DNA from: an uncultured Duncaniella sp.
Lineage (GTDB): Bacteria; Bacteroidota; Bacteroidia; Bacteroidales; Muribaculaceae
Length of the DNA: 64,000 nt
Assembly: GCA_910586665.1 (NCBI GenBank)
Contig: CAJUIX010000009.1
Span: 62,001-126,000, forward strand
Direction of reading: 5' to 3'
In this document: positions 46,595-54,320 of the stretch, in pieces
Position numbering within the stretch: the first letter of the stretch is position 1
Layout of the letters: each line of letters opens with the position of its first letter
Program-made: the position numbers and the translations under genes
Notes under the pieces: generated by a model
The model's database searches: none
The model's input: only the letters and a program-made list of their open reading frames with translations
Told to the model about the DNA's origin: nothing

Positions 46595-47086
46595 ATGAAC
46601 AAGATAATCAAATGCCTCTTCCTCATGGCCGCGCTCGTCGTCAGCATGACGAGCTGTCGCGACGAGGCTGAAATTCCCGGCCACGGCAAGCCCGGAAATC
46701 CCGAAAAGGCCGTCGAGGGTGTCTATGAAGGCACCTGGACAAAGGTTCAGCGCAATTCGACCGCCGCTCCCGTGGAGGCTGCCGGCACCCTGACCCTCAC
46801 TCCCTCCGACGAGGCCTATATCGTGGTCATCAAGATTGCCTGCGAGTCAGAAGCTTTCGGTTTCACCAACACATCGAGCTTCGCAAGCGATGAGTCGCGT
46901 GCCAACGTCACCAACCAGTCGGCCAAGTATGTGTTCTACAACGTCTTGAACACCAACGGTATCGGCACCCCCTTCAATGGCGATGTAACCTTTGGCGGTG
47001 AGGCCACGATAGCCTTCTCGAAGACCATCCGCGAGGGACGTAAGACCTACACTTACGACTATACCTTCAAGGGCACCAAACGCTAA
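46595..47086 (+). CDS. Small surface lipoprotein of unknown function
   Basis: The protein is 163 residues. Lipobox MTSC (Cys21) is followed by RDEAEIPGHG, acidic as expected for surface lipoproteins. The rest (VYEGTWTKVQRNS, GTLTLTPSDEAYIVVIKIA, SAKYVFYNVL, GGEATIAFSKTIREGRKTYTYDYTFKG) is a run of amphipathic strands suggesting a small beta-barrel or calycin-like fold. I do not recognise the family. It lies 45 bases after the second susD and is probably cotranscribed with it. A role as an accessory glycan-binding subunit is inferred from position only. Confidence 0.75.
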   Translation: MNKIIKCLFLMAALVVSMTSCRDEAEIPGHGKPGNPEKAVEGVYEGTWTKVQRNSTAAPVEAAGTLTLTPSDEAYIVVIKIACESEAFGFTNTSSFASDESRANVTNQSAKYVFYNVLNTNGIGTPFNGDVTFGGEATIAFSKTIREGRKTYTYDYTFKGTKR

Positions 47087-47100
47087 TCAAAAAAACAATC

Positions 47101-47132
47101 GTCCGGCCGGAGGCCCCGGTCGCCGGCCGGAC
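47101..47132 (+). other. GC-rich intergenic hairpin
   Basis: A perfect 10-bp stem (GTCCGGCCGG with CCGGCCGGAC) lies between the small lipoprotein and the next gene. It has no T run, so it more likely acts as an mRNA processing or stability element, or a weak attenuator, than as a terminator. Confidence 0.45.
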
Positions 47133-47183
47133 TAACCTTAATTCATTCAATCTTTTTTATTAATCTTAAATTATCAATTAACG

Positions 47184-48140
47184 ATGAAGAAAAATTTACT
47201 CGTTCTCGCATCTCTTGCAGCTGCTTTCGCAGCTTCCGCACAGGTAGAAGCTATTTGGTTTGACAAGGAAATCTCAGGTGCTTTCGCTGAAACAGGCAAA
47301 GTAAGCATTGAGGCCGGTACAGTCATTGGCAGAGGTGAGGCTGGAGAGTTGAAGCTTGCCTATACTGATGATTGGGGCGTAGGTGGTATTGACGACCACG
47401 GCTATAATTCTCTGAAGGTAAACGGAGTGGAGGTTGGCCGTGTTCCCAGTGGAGCAGTGGGCAATAGCAATCCCCAAGGTTGGTCAACCTCGACCGCAGC
47501 AACTTCCGGTGCCGTTTTCCAGTTTGATGCAAAGAAGGACGGTTTTCTTGTAATCCCCAGCAAGTATTCTACAAATAAGAACTACTGGGTTTTTGAAGGT
47601 CTTGCAGGCGAAGGCGAAATGTGTGTTGCCTATACTTTCGGTATTGAAGGTGCTGGTTTCGGTCAGCGTATCGACTATACTCTTCCTGCTGACAAAGATG
47701 GTTATCTTGATGTCAATGCCGCTGATATAGACAAGTATGTAAATGGTACTTCTATCAAGTGGCCTGAAAAAGTTGTCCTTGGTGATGCTGCGGCAGATGT
47801 AAAATCACATGGCTATGGTGTCATCATCTTCCCTGTTTATGAAGGTTGCAAATACCTCTTTGGTGCCCAGGGTTCTAAGATGACTTGCTCAGGTGTTGTA
47901 TTCGCAGATAAGGCTCCAGAAGTTACTATCTACGGTCCTGCGGGAGAGGATGGAACCACTCCCAAGGAAGAAACTTTCTCTTTCGGTGCTCAGGGTGGTG
48001 ACAGCTCAGCTATCGAATCAACCGTTATCGACCAGCCTGTTGACGAGAACGCTCCTATATACAACGTTTATGGCCAGCGCGTCAACAGGGAATACAAGGG
48101 TATTCTTATCCAGAACGGCAAGAAGTTCATCAACTTCTAA
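47184..48140 (+). CDS. Secreted protein with C-terminal sorting-like motif
   Basis: The protein is 318 residues with signal peptide MKKNLLVLASLAAAFAASA. I do not recognise a domain. The body has beta-rich repeats (ELKLAYTDDWGVGG, FLVIPSKYSTNKNYWVFEGL, MCVAYTFGIEG, GYGVIIFPVYEGCKYLFGAQGSK). The C-terminus APIYNVYGQRVNREYKGILIQNGKKFINF resembles the YNLxGQRV...KGIxIxNGKK ends of Prevotella and Muribaculaceae secreted proteins, related to type IX sorting domains. Codon use is visibly richer in A/T than in the SusCD genes around it. It lies 97 bases after the small lipoprotein gene, past a hairpin, and may be part of the second cassette. Surface display is inferred. Confidence 0.75.
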   Translation: MKKNLLVLASLAAAFAASAQVEAIWFDKEISGAFAETGKVSIEAGTVIGRGEAGELKLAYTDDWGVGGIDDHGYNSLKVNGVEVGRVPSGAVGNSNPQGWSTSTAATSGAVFQFDAKKDGFLVIPSKYSTNKNYWVFEGLAGEGEMCVAYTFGIEGAGFGQRIDYTLPADKDGYLDVNAADIDKYVNGTSIKWPEKVVLGDAAADVKSHGYGVIIFPVYEGCKYLFGAQGSKMTCSGVVFADKAPEVTIYGPAGEDGTTPKEETFSFGAQGGDSSAIESTVIDQPVDENAPIYNVYGQRVNREYKGILIQNGKKFINF

Positions 48141-48286
48141 TTCGTAAGACTTCACACATACCGACAGAGCGAGTATTGAAAGTAATAAGATAGAATTAAA
48201 GTAAGTAATTGACATGGCTTCGTCGCAGCTGATTGCGCCGTAGCCGTGGGATACAGGAGATACGGACTCTGTTCGGTAACACAAGC

Positions 48287-48352
48287 TTCGGGAGGCCGGC
48301 AGCCGGGCGATGAAAATCGCATCGGACGCCGTTTCCCGGAGCAAATTTTTTT
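48287..48352 (+). terminator. Complex terminator after the second cassette
   Basis: TTCGGGA (48287) pairs with TCCCGGA (48334), enclosing a GCGAT-GAAA-ATCGC hairpin, followed by seven T at 48346-48352. It lies in the 646-base gap before the third SusC. Confidence 0.6.
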
Positions 48353-48387
48353 ACGATTATTTTTCCCTACAAAAAGCCCTCTTTTAC

Positions 48388-48477
48388 GCCCGTAGCGACT
48401 AAAGATTTAGACGCTGCGGGCAAATTGCTATTTATTAAGGATTTATACGTCTTCGGAGACTCGATTAAATAGCGGAT
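48388..48477. other. Two consecutive stem-loops, possible structured RNA
   Basis: GCCCGTAGCG pairs with CGCTGCGGGC around an A/T-rich loop (48388-48421). Next, GCTATTTA pairs with TAAATAGC around an inner GTCT-TCGG-AGAC hairpin with a UUCG-type loop (about 48427-48475). They lie upstream of the third SusC promoter, so they are not in its leader. No coding sequence is seen. Confidence 0.4.
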
Positions 48478-48571
48478 TTCATCGCTCTATATACCGAATT
48501 CCTTCTTACAAAAAGTAAAGGCAGATTTTTTAACTTTATGATTCTCTTTTTCACAAATTTTTATCAAAAAG

Positions 48572-48602
48572 TTTGACAAATTCGATTTAATAGCTAATTT
48601 TG
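48572..48602 (+). promoter_or_regulatory. Promoter of the third SusC cassette
   Basis: TTTG at 48572-48575, a 19-base spacer, TAATTTTG at 48595-48602. The leader is about 180 bases. Confidence 0.72.
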
Positions 48603-48786
48603 TGGCGATTTTCGGGCTGAACACCCGATTTGTAGACATTCAGTCGACAGCGCCTTAAAGTTTCGACCACATACCTCGAAAACGCCCTCGTTAACCTTAT
48701 AAATTGCTGAAAACAATCACGTTACACCAATCAACTACATATATTTTTTTGCATGAAAAAAATCTTATTTATTATTTAACACAAAC

Positions 48787-51700
48787 ATGAAAGACTTAAG
48801 CCCGAGTCGCGGCCAATGGCTGCGGCAGTTTTCCTTTGCAACTCATTGGAAAACAATGTTTCTCCTGTTGGTGCTCTGCGTTGGCTTCAATGCCAACGCG
48901 CAAAACATTACCGTTTCAGGTACGGTAGTCGACGGCACCGAAGAACCCATGATTGGAGCAACCGTCCAGGTCGAGGGTACTAAAAACCTCGTTGTGACTG
49001 ACATTGACGGTAACTTCACCCTTAAAAACGTAGCAAAAAACGCTACCCTCGTCGTTTCTTATATCGGCTACAAGACCCAGTCTGTGGCAGTCGACGGCCA
49101 GACCGACATCAAGATTGTCCTCGAGGAGGATACCGAGACCCTTGAGGAAGTCGTCGTGATTGGTTATGGCGGCACCCGTGCCCGCCGCGACCTCACCGGC
49201 TCGGTCGGCTCTGTCTCAGGCGCCAAACTCGCCGCTGTCCCCGTGACCTCCGCAGCCGTCGCCCTTCAGGGTAAGGTGGCAGGTGTGCAGGTCACCACAG
49301 TCGATGGTCAGCCGGGTGCCGACATCAACATCCGCGTGCGTGGTGCGACATCCGTGACCCAGTCCAACGACCCTCTCTACATCGTCGACGGCTTCCAGGT
49401 GGAGAACATAAACGATATCCCCCCCTCTGATATTCAATCAATTGACATCCTTAAGGATGCCTCCCTGACCGCCATTTACGGTGCCAAGGGCGGTAATGGC
49501 GTAGTCATCGTGACCACCAAATCCGCACAGGACGGCAAGACCCAGGTGTCGTTCAATGCTCAAGGTTCATTCAGCCATATCTCGAAGAAGCTTGACCTTA
49601 TGGACGCATACGATTTTGTCGACTATCAGTGGGACTTCGCGACCGGTCGCTCAAAATCGTCTTCTTCGGCAAAACTGTTCCGATATAATTTCGGTAACAT
49701 CCGCGACCTTGACCTCTATCGCAGCGCTCCTACCCACGACTGGCAGGATGAGGTCATGGGCAACACTCCCTTCTCTTATTCTACCAACTTCTCAATCGGC
49801 GGCGGCAACGACAAGACCCGTTACAATATCTCCTTCACCCAGTCGGATGACCGCGGTATCATCATGGGTTCGGGCGTGCGCCGCACAAATATCCACACCA
49901 AGCTCCAGACCAAGATTCTCCCCAACCTTACGCTTCAGTACAACCCCAAAATCTCCTATCGTCGCGACGAGGGTGCCGGCGGTGACAACGTAGGTACAGG
50001 CGGTATCATCGACGTGCTCCGCTACCGTCCCACCAACGGTATCCGCGAACTCGGCGGTATCTTCTGGGAGGAAGGCGTAGCCGACCCCGACCAGGAAGCT
50101 CTTTTCGAGTACACCAACCCGGTCAACGACATCAAGACCAACGTGCGCAAGAAGCACTCTTACTCTATCGCTAACCAGGCTTCACTCGAATACAAGCCCA
50201 TCCAGGGTCTTACTCTCCGCACCGAAGGCAACTATACCTTCTCATTCAGCGATGACAACCGTTTCTGGGGTCCCCTCACCGATACAGGCATCAAGAATAA
50301 TCACCTCCCTGTAGCGCAGGTCGACAAGAAGCAGGTCAACCAGTACACCTGGACCACAACTGCATCCTACGACTGGAGCATCAAGGAGAAGAACAATTTC
50401 TATGCTCTCGTCGGTTTCGAGCTTTACCACAAGCAGGCCCAGAATTCGTCGCAGAAAAACCGCTACTTCCCCCGCGAGATTTCGGCAGACAAGGCCATCA
50501 ACAACCTCGGTCTCGGTAAGCCCTGGACCTCGACCACATCGCTCGGTACAGCTGACCGCACCACTTCGTATTTCGGACAGCTCAACTATAACTATGATCA
50601 CAAATATCTCCTCTCGGCCACATTCCGCGCCGACGGCTCGACAATGTTTGCTCCCGGCCATCAGTGGGGCTACTTCCCCTCTGTTTCAGGTGCGTGGGTT
50701 CTCTCAAGCGAGGAATTCATGAAGGATTTCACCTGGCTTGACGAATTCAAGATCCGTGCCGCTATCGGTAAGGCTGGTAACAACCGCATCAAAGCCGACA
50801 TGTGGCGCTATCTCTACGTCACCAACTCGACCGGCGGCCCCAACTTCGGCGAAGATCCTACCAATCCTGACGGTGAACTTTTCTACGATACATCCAACTA
50901 TCTCCCCAACCCCGACATCAAGTGGGAGACCACCCTTACCCGCAACTTCGCGCTTGACCTCTCATTCTTCAACGGGCGTCTGCGCCTCACTCCCGAATAT
51001 TACTGGAACACCACCTCCGACCTTATCTACGAGGCTGACGTGCTGACCACTATCGGCTACGGCAAGCAGTTCCAGAACATCGGCCAGGTGACCAACCGCG
51101 GTTTCGAGCTTTCAATCAACGGCGACATCCTCCGTGGCAAGGACTATGTCCTATCCGCCAACTTCAATATCGGCGCCAACAAAATGAAAGTCGACAAACT
51201 CACCGGCGATGAAGACTTTCTCGAACTCCGTCACAGTCGTGCACACACCGACGCGGGCAACAACTACCGTCTGAACGTCGGCGGTGAGGTGGGTCTCATC
51301 TACGGTTATGTTTATGACGGCCTCTATGGATTCGATGAATTCACATACAATTCAGCTAAGAACGTCTACGATCCTATCCCCCAGGAATTTGACCAGAACG
51401 GCAAACTTGTCTCGGGCACTGTCCTCATGGACAATATGTATAATTCAAACGACCAGGGTGCGCAGACTCAGCCTGGTAAACCCAAATTCAAGGACCTCAA
51501 TGGCGACGGTGTTATCGACCAGAACGACAAGACCGTCATCGGCCGCACCACTCCCAAGCTTCAGGGCGGTTTCGGCATCAACGGACAGTGGAAGGGCTTC
51601 GACTTCACTGCCAACTTCACATATTTCCTTGATTTCGATGTATACAATGCCACAGCCTACCGTCTCTCCTCGTCAATGAACAACAAGAACAACTTCTTCA

Positions 51701-52182
51701 ATGTCCTTTCATCCTTCAACAAGGGCAGCCGCTGGACTTATACGGATGTGGAGCGTCGTTGGGAACACATGCTCGGCAATACCCAGTCGACATGGACTAA
51801 CTTCGAAGGCTCAGGCGTGCCTATGGCTGACAAAGCCGAACTTGACGGTTATCAGATGTATGAATATGTCAACCGCAACCGTACCGAGTGGAATCCAGCC
51901 GATGTGACCAAGGAATACACCATCTCCCGCTTCGTCGAGGACGGCTCCTTCCTCCGCTGCACCGACATCACAGTCGGCTATACTCTCCCGCAGAGCATCA
52001 TCAGCAAGGCCGGCATGTCGAAGCTCCGCATCTATGGCTCCGTCACCAACCCCTTCATCATCACCAGCTACTCTGGCTATGACCCCGAGGTCGACGTGCA
52101 GAGCGGTCTTACTCCTTCATACGACATGAACCGCTATCCGCGTTCACGCAGCTATGTGTTTGGCATCAACGTGTCATTCTAA
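48787..52182 (+). CDS. SusC-like TonB-dependent receptor 3
   Basis: The protein is 1131 residues. It shares with the first SusC the long N-tail (MKDLSPSRGQWLRQFSFATHWKTM), the signal core ending ANAQ, the regulatory domain, and an 83-residue identical stretch from the TonB box through the plug (GGTRARRDLTGSVGSVSGAK to YIVDGFQ). Divergence rises in the barrel, including extracellular loops such as the segment after YNSAKNVYDPIPQEF, absent from receptor 1, and a longer region near WTYTDVERRWEHMLG. It should import a related but distinct oligosaccharide with the SusD encoded 34 bases downstream. Confidence 0.95.
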   Translation: MKDLSPSRGQWLRQFSFATHWKTMFLLLVLCVGFNANAQNITVSGTVVDGTEEPMIGATVQVEGTKNLVVTDIDGNFTLKNVAKNATLVVSYIGYKTQSVAVDGQTDIKIVLEEDTETLEEVVVIGYGGTRARRDLTGSVGSVSGAKLAAVPVTSAAVALQGKVAGVQVTTVDGQPGADINIRVRGATSVTQSNDPLYIVDGFQVENINDIPPSDIQSIDILKDASLTAIYGAKGGNGVVIVTTKSAQDGKTQVSFNAQGSFSHISKKLDLMDAYDFVDYQWDFATGRSKSSSSAKLFRYNFGNIRDLDLYRSAPTHDWQDEVMGNTPFSYSTNFSIGGGNDKTRYNISFTQSDDRGIIMGSGVRRTNIHTKLQTKILPNLTLQYNPKISYRRDEGAGGDNVGTGGIIDVLRYRPTNGIRELGGIFWEEGVADPDQEALFEYTNPVNDIKTNVRKKHSYSIANQASLEYKPIQGLTLRTEGNYTFSFSDDNRFWGPLTDTGIKNNHLPVAQVDKKQVNQYTWTTTASYDWSIKEKNNFYALVGFELYHKQAQNSSQKNRYFPREISADKAINNLGLGKPWTSTTSLGTADRTTSYFGQLNYNYDHKYLLSATFRADGSTMFAPGHQWGYFPSVSGAWVLSSEEFMKDFTWLDEFKIRAAIGKAGNNRIKADMWRYLYVTNSTGGPNFGEDPTNPDGELFYDTSNYLPNPDIKWETTLTRNFALDLSFFNGRLRLTPEYYWNTTSDLIYEADVLTTIGYGKQFQNIGQVTNRGFELSINGDILRGKDYVLSANFNIGANKMKVDKLTGDEDFLELRHSRAHTDAGNNYRLNVGGEVGLIYGYVYDGLYGFDEFTYNSAKNVYDPIPQEFDQNGKLVSGTVLMDNMYNSNDQGAQTQPGKPKFKDLNGDGVIDQNDKTVIGRTTPKLQGGFGINGQWKGFDFTANFTYFLDFDVYNATAYRLSSSMNNKNNFFNVLSSFNKGSRWTYTDVERRWEHMLGNTQSTWTNFEGSGVPMADKAELDGYQMYEYVNRNRTEWNPADVTKEYTISRFVEDGSFLRCTDITVGYTLPQSIISKAGMSKLRIYGSVTNPFIITSYSGYDPEVDVQSGLTPSYDMNRYPRSRSYVFGINVSF

Positions 52183-52216
52183 TTAAATCATAATACCAAA
52201 TTACGGAATAACAAAA

Positions 52217-54289
52217 ATGAAATTTCGCAATATATTCATAGCAGGTCTCTCGGTTGTGGCTTTGGCCTCCTGCTCCGACTATCTGGAGGTCGATGCTCCT
52301 TCGCAGAACGCTCTTGATTATGTCTTTTCCGATAAGACCGAGATGAACAATGCGCTCAATGGCATCTATGCTGCCATGATGAACGCTGATACCTACGGCG
52401 ACAAGATGTATTCGACATACGTCATGAACACCGACGTAGACTTCAAGACAAATTCAAGCCGCTTCCTTTCCGGCGCAAACTGGTTCCGTTATGACGCCGA
52501 CCCCGACGGCGGCGCCATCAACTCGACCTGGAAGCAGCAGTATGCCACCATTGAGCTTGCCAACCTCTTTGTCGAGGGAGCGGAGGCATCCGAGCTTTAC
52601 AATCCCGAAGAGGAGACCGACTATATGGACCTTCGCCAGATGATCGGCGAGGCCAAGGTCATCCGCGCTATTGTCTACCATGACCTCACCTGGATGTTCG
52701 GTGATCCCGCCTTCTCTTTCAATTCTTCGCGTACAAGCCCCGTCAAGGTCTATCCCCTGACCGACCGTGCCGAAGTGCTCGACATGCTTATCGAGGACCT
52801 CAAGGAGATTTCGGAGGACATGAAGTTTGCCGACGAGCTTTCCGACGGTGTGGAGCGCATCTCCAAGGAAATGGCCTGGGCCATGATCGCGCGTATCGCA
52901 CAGACTGCGGCTGGCTATACTCTCCGTCCCGACGGCGAGACCTACGGCAAGATGGTGCGCATGAACGACAATTATCTCGACTACTATGCCATAGCCCGCG
53001 ATTATGCTCAGAAAGTCATCGACTCTCAGAAGCACCGCCTCGGCAAGCAGTTCTATGAGGTGTTCTATGATGAGTGCAACAACATCGTTGCTTCCGGCGA
53101 TGACGTCATCTGGGAAATCCCCTTCGGCAAAAATGCCAACGGCAAGGTCGGTTACTCCCACGGTATCAAGCTCGATTCATATCAGAGCGAGACTCCCCAC
53201 AACTACGGCGAGGCCAAGTCGGATGTCCGTCTCAATGCCATGTACCGCTATATGTTCAATGAGAACGATGTCCGTCGCGACTATGTCAACCAGCTGATAA
53301 AGTACGACGCCCCCAACGGCGACGCTATGTTTGACAACAACTACACTGTCTCCAACGGCAAGTGGTCGAAACTCTGGATCACCGGCGGTCTCGGCAACCA
53401 GACCACCGACAAGACCGGCATCAACTTCCCCTTCATGCGTTATGCAGATGTCCTCCTCATGTATGCCGAGGCTGTCAATGAGATTGAAAACGGTGTCGGA
53501 GGTCCCAACGGAGCCAAGGCTGTCGAGGCTCTCGCCCAGGTGCGCCGTCGTGCCTTCCCCAATAATCCCGAACTCGTCGATCCCTACATCGCCGCACGTC
53601 TTTCCCAGGACGACTTCCGTAAGGCTGTCCTTGACGAGCGCAAATTCGAGTTTGCCGGCGAGAACATGCGTTGGCGTGACCTCGTCCGTCACAACCTCCT
53701 CGCCGAGAACGTATATTGGACATTCTATCGCTACCTCTCGCTCGCTGAAGCTTCTGAGGCGAGTTCCACAAATCTCGGTTATGTGGCTGCCTACGACTTC
53801 GACGGCAATGACGAAGCATACGACAAAGTTCCATTTACTATCCGCAACATCCGCACTACCGACAACAAGATGACGGTCGACGGCGTCGAGCAGCCCATCT
53901 ATCCCAAAAATGTATTCCCCAACCAGGAAGTCAAGGTGTGCCGTATTCTTAATCCCTACCGCGTGATGTCGTCGGCCGAAGCCAACGCTCTCGGTCTGAC
54001 AGGAGTGCGCGAGGATATTATCGAGTGGTCAAAAGAGGGTTCTATCCGCAATGAGATTCGCTTCTCGCTCCGCGGCTATATCTACCTGACCCCCGATGAA
54101 GGCGACGAGAACGCAGCCGGCGGTGTTGTTGTCATCAACGACAACGGTCGTTTCGCAATGGATTCGCGCGACCTTTCCACTTTCCCCAACCGCGACAATC
54201 TCCCCGTCATCCGCTACATCCTTCCTATTCCCCGTGCGGTCCTCAGTCGTGCTATGGGACAGTATGAGAATAAATACGGTTACAAGTAA
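52217..54289 (+). CDS. SusD-like surface glycan-binding lipoprotein 3
   Basis: The protein is 690 residues with lipobox LASC followed by SDYLEVDAPSQNALDYVFSDK, nearly the same opening as SusD 1. Shared helices include NALNGIYAAMM, IGEAKVIRAIVYHDLTWMFGDPAF and the C-terminal DERKFEFAGENMRWRDLVRHN. It pairs with the third SusC. Differences from SusD 1 are spread through the middle of the protein and the C-terminal region after the FRYLSLAEAS segment, where ligand contacts are expected in the family. Confidence 0.94.
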   Translation: MKFRNIFIAGLSVVALASCSDYLEVDAPSQNALDYVFSDKTEMNNALNGIYAAMMNADTYGDKMYSTYVMNTDVDFKTNSSRFLSGANWFRYDADPDGGAINSTWKQQYATIELANLFVEGAEASELYNPEEETDYMDLRQMIGEAKVIRAIVYHDLTWMFGDPAFSFNSSRTSPVKVYPLTDRAEVLDMLIEDLKEISEDMKFADELSDGVERISKEMAWAMIARIAQTAAGYTLRPDGETYGKMVRMNDNYLDYYAIARDYAQKVIDSQKHRLGKQFYEVFYDECNNIVASGDDVIWEIPFGKNANGKVGYSHGIKLDSYQSETPHNYGEAKSDVRLNAMYRYMFNENDVRRDYVNQLIKYDAPNGDAMFDNNYTVSNGKWSKLWITGGLGNQTTDKTGINFPFMRYADVLLMYAEAVNEIENGVGGPNGAKAVEALAQVRRRAFPNNPELVDPYIAARLSQDDFRKAVLDERKFEFAGENMRWRDLVRHNLLAENVYWTFYRYLSLAEASEASSTNLGYVAAYDFDGNDEAYDKVPFTIRNIRTTDNKMTVDGVEQPIYPKNVFPNQEVKVCRILNPYRVMSSAEANALGLTGVREDIIEWSKEGSIRNEIRFSLRGYIYLTPDEGDENAAGGVVVINDNGRFAMDSRDLSTFPNRDNLPVIRYILPIPRAVLSRAMGQYENKYGYK

Positions 54290-54320
54290 TCATTAACATA
54301 AGTAACTATCCGAAAACACA

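Noticed and set aside
47101..47132. Intrinsic terminator between the small lipoprotein and the secreted protein
   Set aside because: The stem is perfect but no T run follows, so it is listed only as a hairpin of unknown role.
48196..48340. Possible cobalamin-type riboswitch in the gap before SusC 3
   Set aside because: Some fragments (GCAGCTG, ACAGGAGATAC) are reminiscent, but the conserved core and pairing could not be built; the GC hairpin plus T run is better explained as a terminator.
48018..48344. 108-codon minus-strand frame at the end of the second cassette
   Set aside because: It overlaps the end of the secreted protein and the terminator region; no domain, signal or promoter.
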